Source: Bacteroidota bacterium (GTDB taxonomy: Bacteria > Bacteroidota > Bacteroidia > Flavobacteriales > Weeksellaceae). From it: a stretch of 5,934 bases of DNA. Within the stretch, counting starts at the first letter, position 1. Every line of letters starts with the position of its first letter. The position numbers and the translations under genes are program-made. The notes under the pieces are model-generated. The model worked only from the letters and a program-made list of their open reading frames with translations, did no database searches and was not told the DNA's origin. The DNA lies in NCBI GenBank assembly GCA_023388015.1, contig JAEWHB010000018.1, positions 1 through 5,934 on the forward strand. The letters run 5' to 3'. This document shows positions 5,702 to 5,934 of this stretch, piece by piece.

Positions 5702-5934
5702 TTAATAACCCGGATTTTGAGTTAAATTAGGATTTGCTGCCAAATCCGATACCGGAAGCGGATATAAATCATACTTGGGATCGGTTGCAGTTCCTTCCGG
5801 AGACTGTCCTTTCCAAGGCCACACATAACTTCCGCCGGTGAATTGACCGAAACGAATCAGGTCGGTTCTTCGGGTAGCTTCCCAATAAAGTTCTCTTCCT
5901 CTTTCATCTAGAATGAACTGGTCGTTGATTTGTC
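5702..5934 (-). CDS. susD: SusD/RagB-like glycan-binding lipoprotein, C-terminal part (partial)
   Basis: Translating the minus strand from the right edge to the TAA at 5704-5702 gives 77 residues. They contain ERGRELYWEATRRTDLIRFG and, at the end, YDLYPLPVSDLAANPNLTQN followed by PGY. Both are hallmarks of the SusD/RagB C-terminal region: the conserved helix with the R-R-x-D-L-x-R-F-G pattern and the terminal L-P-x-x-x-L-x-x-N-P-x-L-x-Q-N-P-G-Y. SusD proteins sit on the extracellular face of a SusC TonB-dependent channel and bind glycan like a lid. The N-terminus, signal peptide and the expected susC gene lie beyond the window. The stop is 17 bp from the SusE-like start, so the genes share an operon. 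The specific glycan cannot be read from this portion. Confidence 0.93.
   Translation of the reverse strand, partial: QINDQFILDERGRELYWEATRRTDLIRFGQFTGGSYVWPWKGQSPEGTATDPKYDLYPLPVSDLAANPNLTQNPGY

Overview
The window looks like a chromosomal segment of a Flavobacteriia (Bacteroidetes) species, probably Flavobacterium or a close relative. This rests on the AT-rich intergenic DNA, an exact Bacteroidetes-type -7 promoter element (TAnnTTTG) ahead of the first full gene, the lack of clear Shine-Dalgarno sequences, and a SusD/SusE-type glycan-binding pair with an acidic lipoprotein export signal. No phage, transposon, CRISPR, tRNA or rRNA signature is visible.

Left part, plus strand (1-3742). A possible gene tail ends at 47. 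It is followed by an aspartate kinase (99-1343), whose stop codon overlaps the start of a 613-residue acyltransferase (1340-3181) in an ATGA junction, so the two are almost certainly one transcription and translation unit. The second protein fuses a PlsC-like O-acyltransferase to a GNAT-like N-acyltransferase. This is the architecture of OlsF, which makes ornithine and related amino-acid lipids. A 150-bp spacer with a 7-bp-period repeat precedes a stand-alone osmC peroxidase gene (3332-3742).

Right part, minus strand (5934-3858). The 3' end of a glycan-uptake (Sus-type) operon enters from the right edge: the C-terminus of a SusD-like lipoprotein, then 17 bp later a complete SusE/SusF-like surface lipoprotein with three tandem carbohydrate-binding-like repeats, then a strong intrinsic terminator at 4270-4307. 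Beyond the terminator, on the same strand but transcriptionally separate, is a small DUF2809-type membrane protein. It converges on osmC, and hairpins suited to stopping transcription lie between them.

Functionally, the left unit joins the first step of the aspartate family (lysine, threonine, methionine) to a predicted membrane aminolipid synthase, which is the most thought-provoking arrangement here. The right unit captures oligosaccharides, possibly alpha-glucans, at the cell surface. I see no clear evidence of a wholly new system. The points most worth checking are the kinase-aminolipid coupling, a G7 tract in the kinase's start-proximal active-site codons, and the diverged but conserved repeats of the SusE-like protein.
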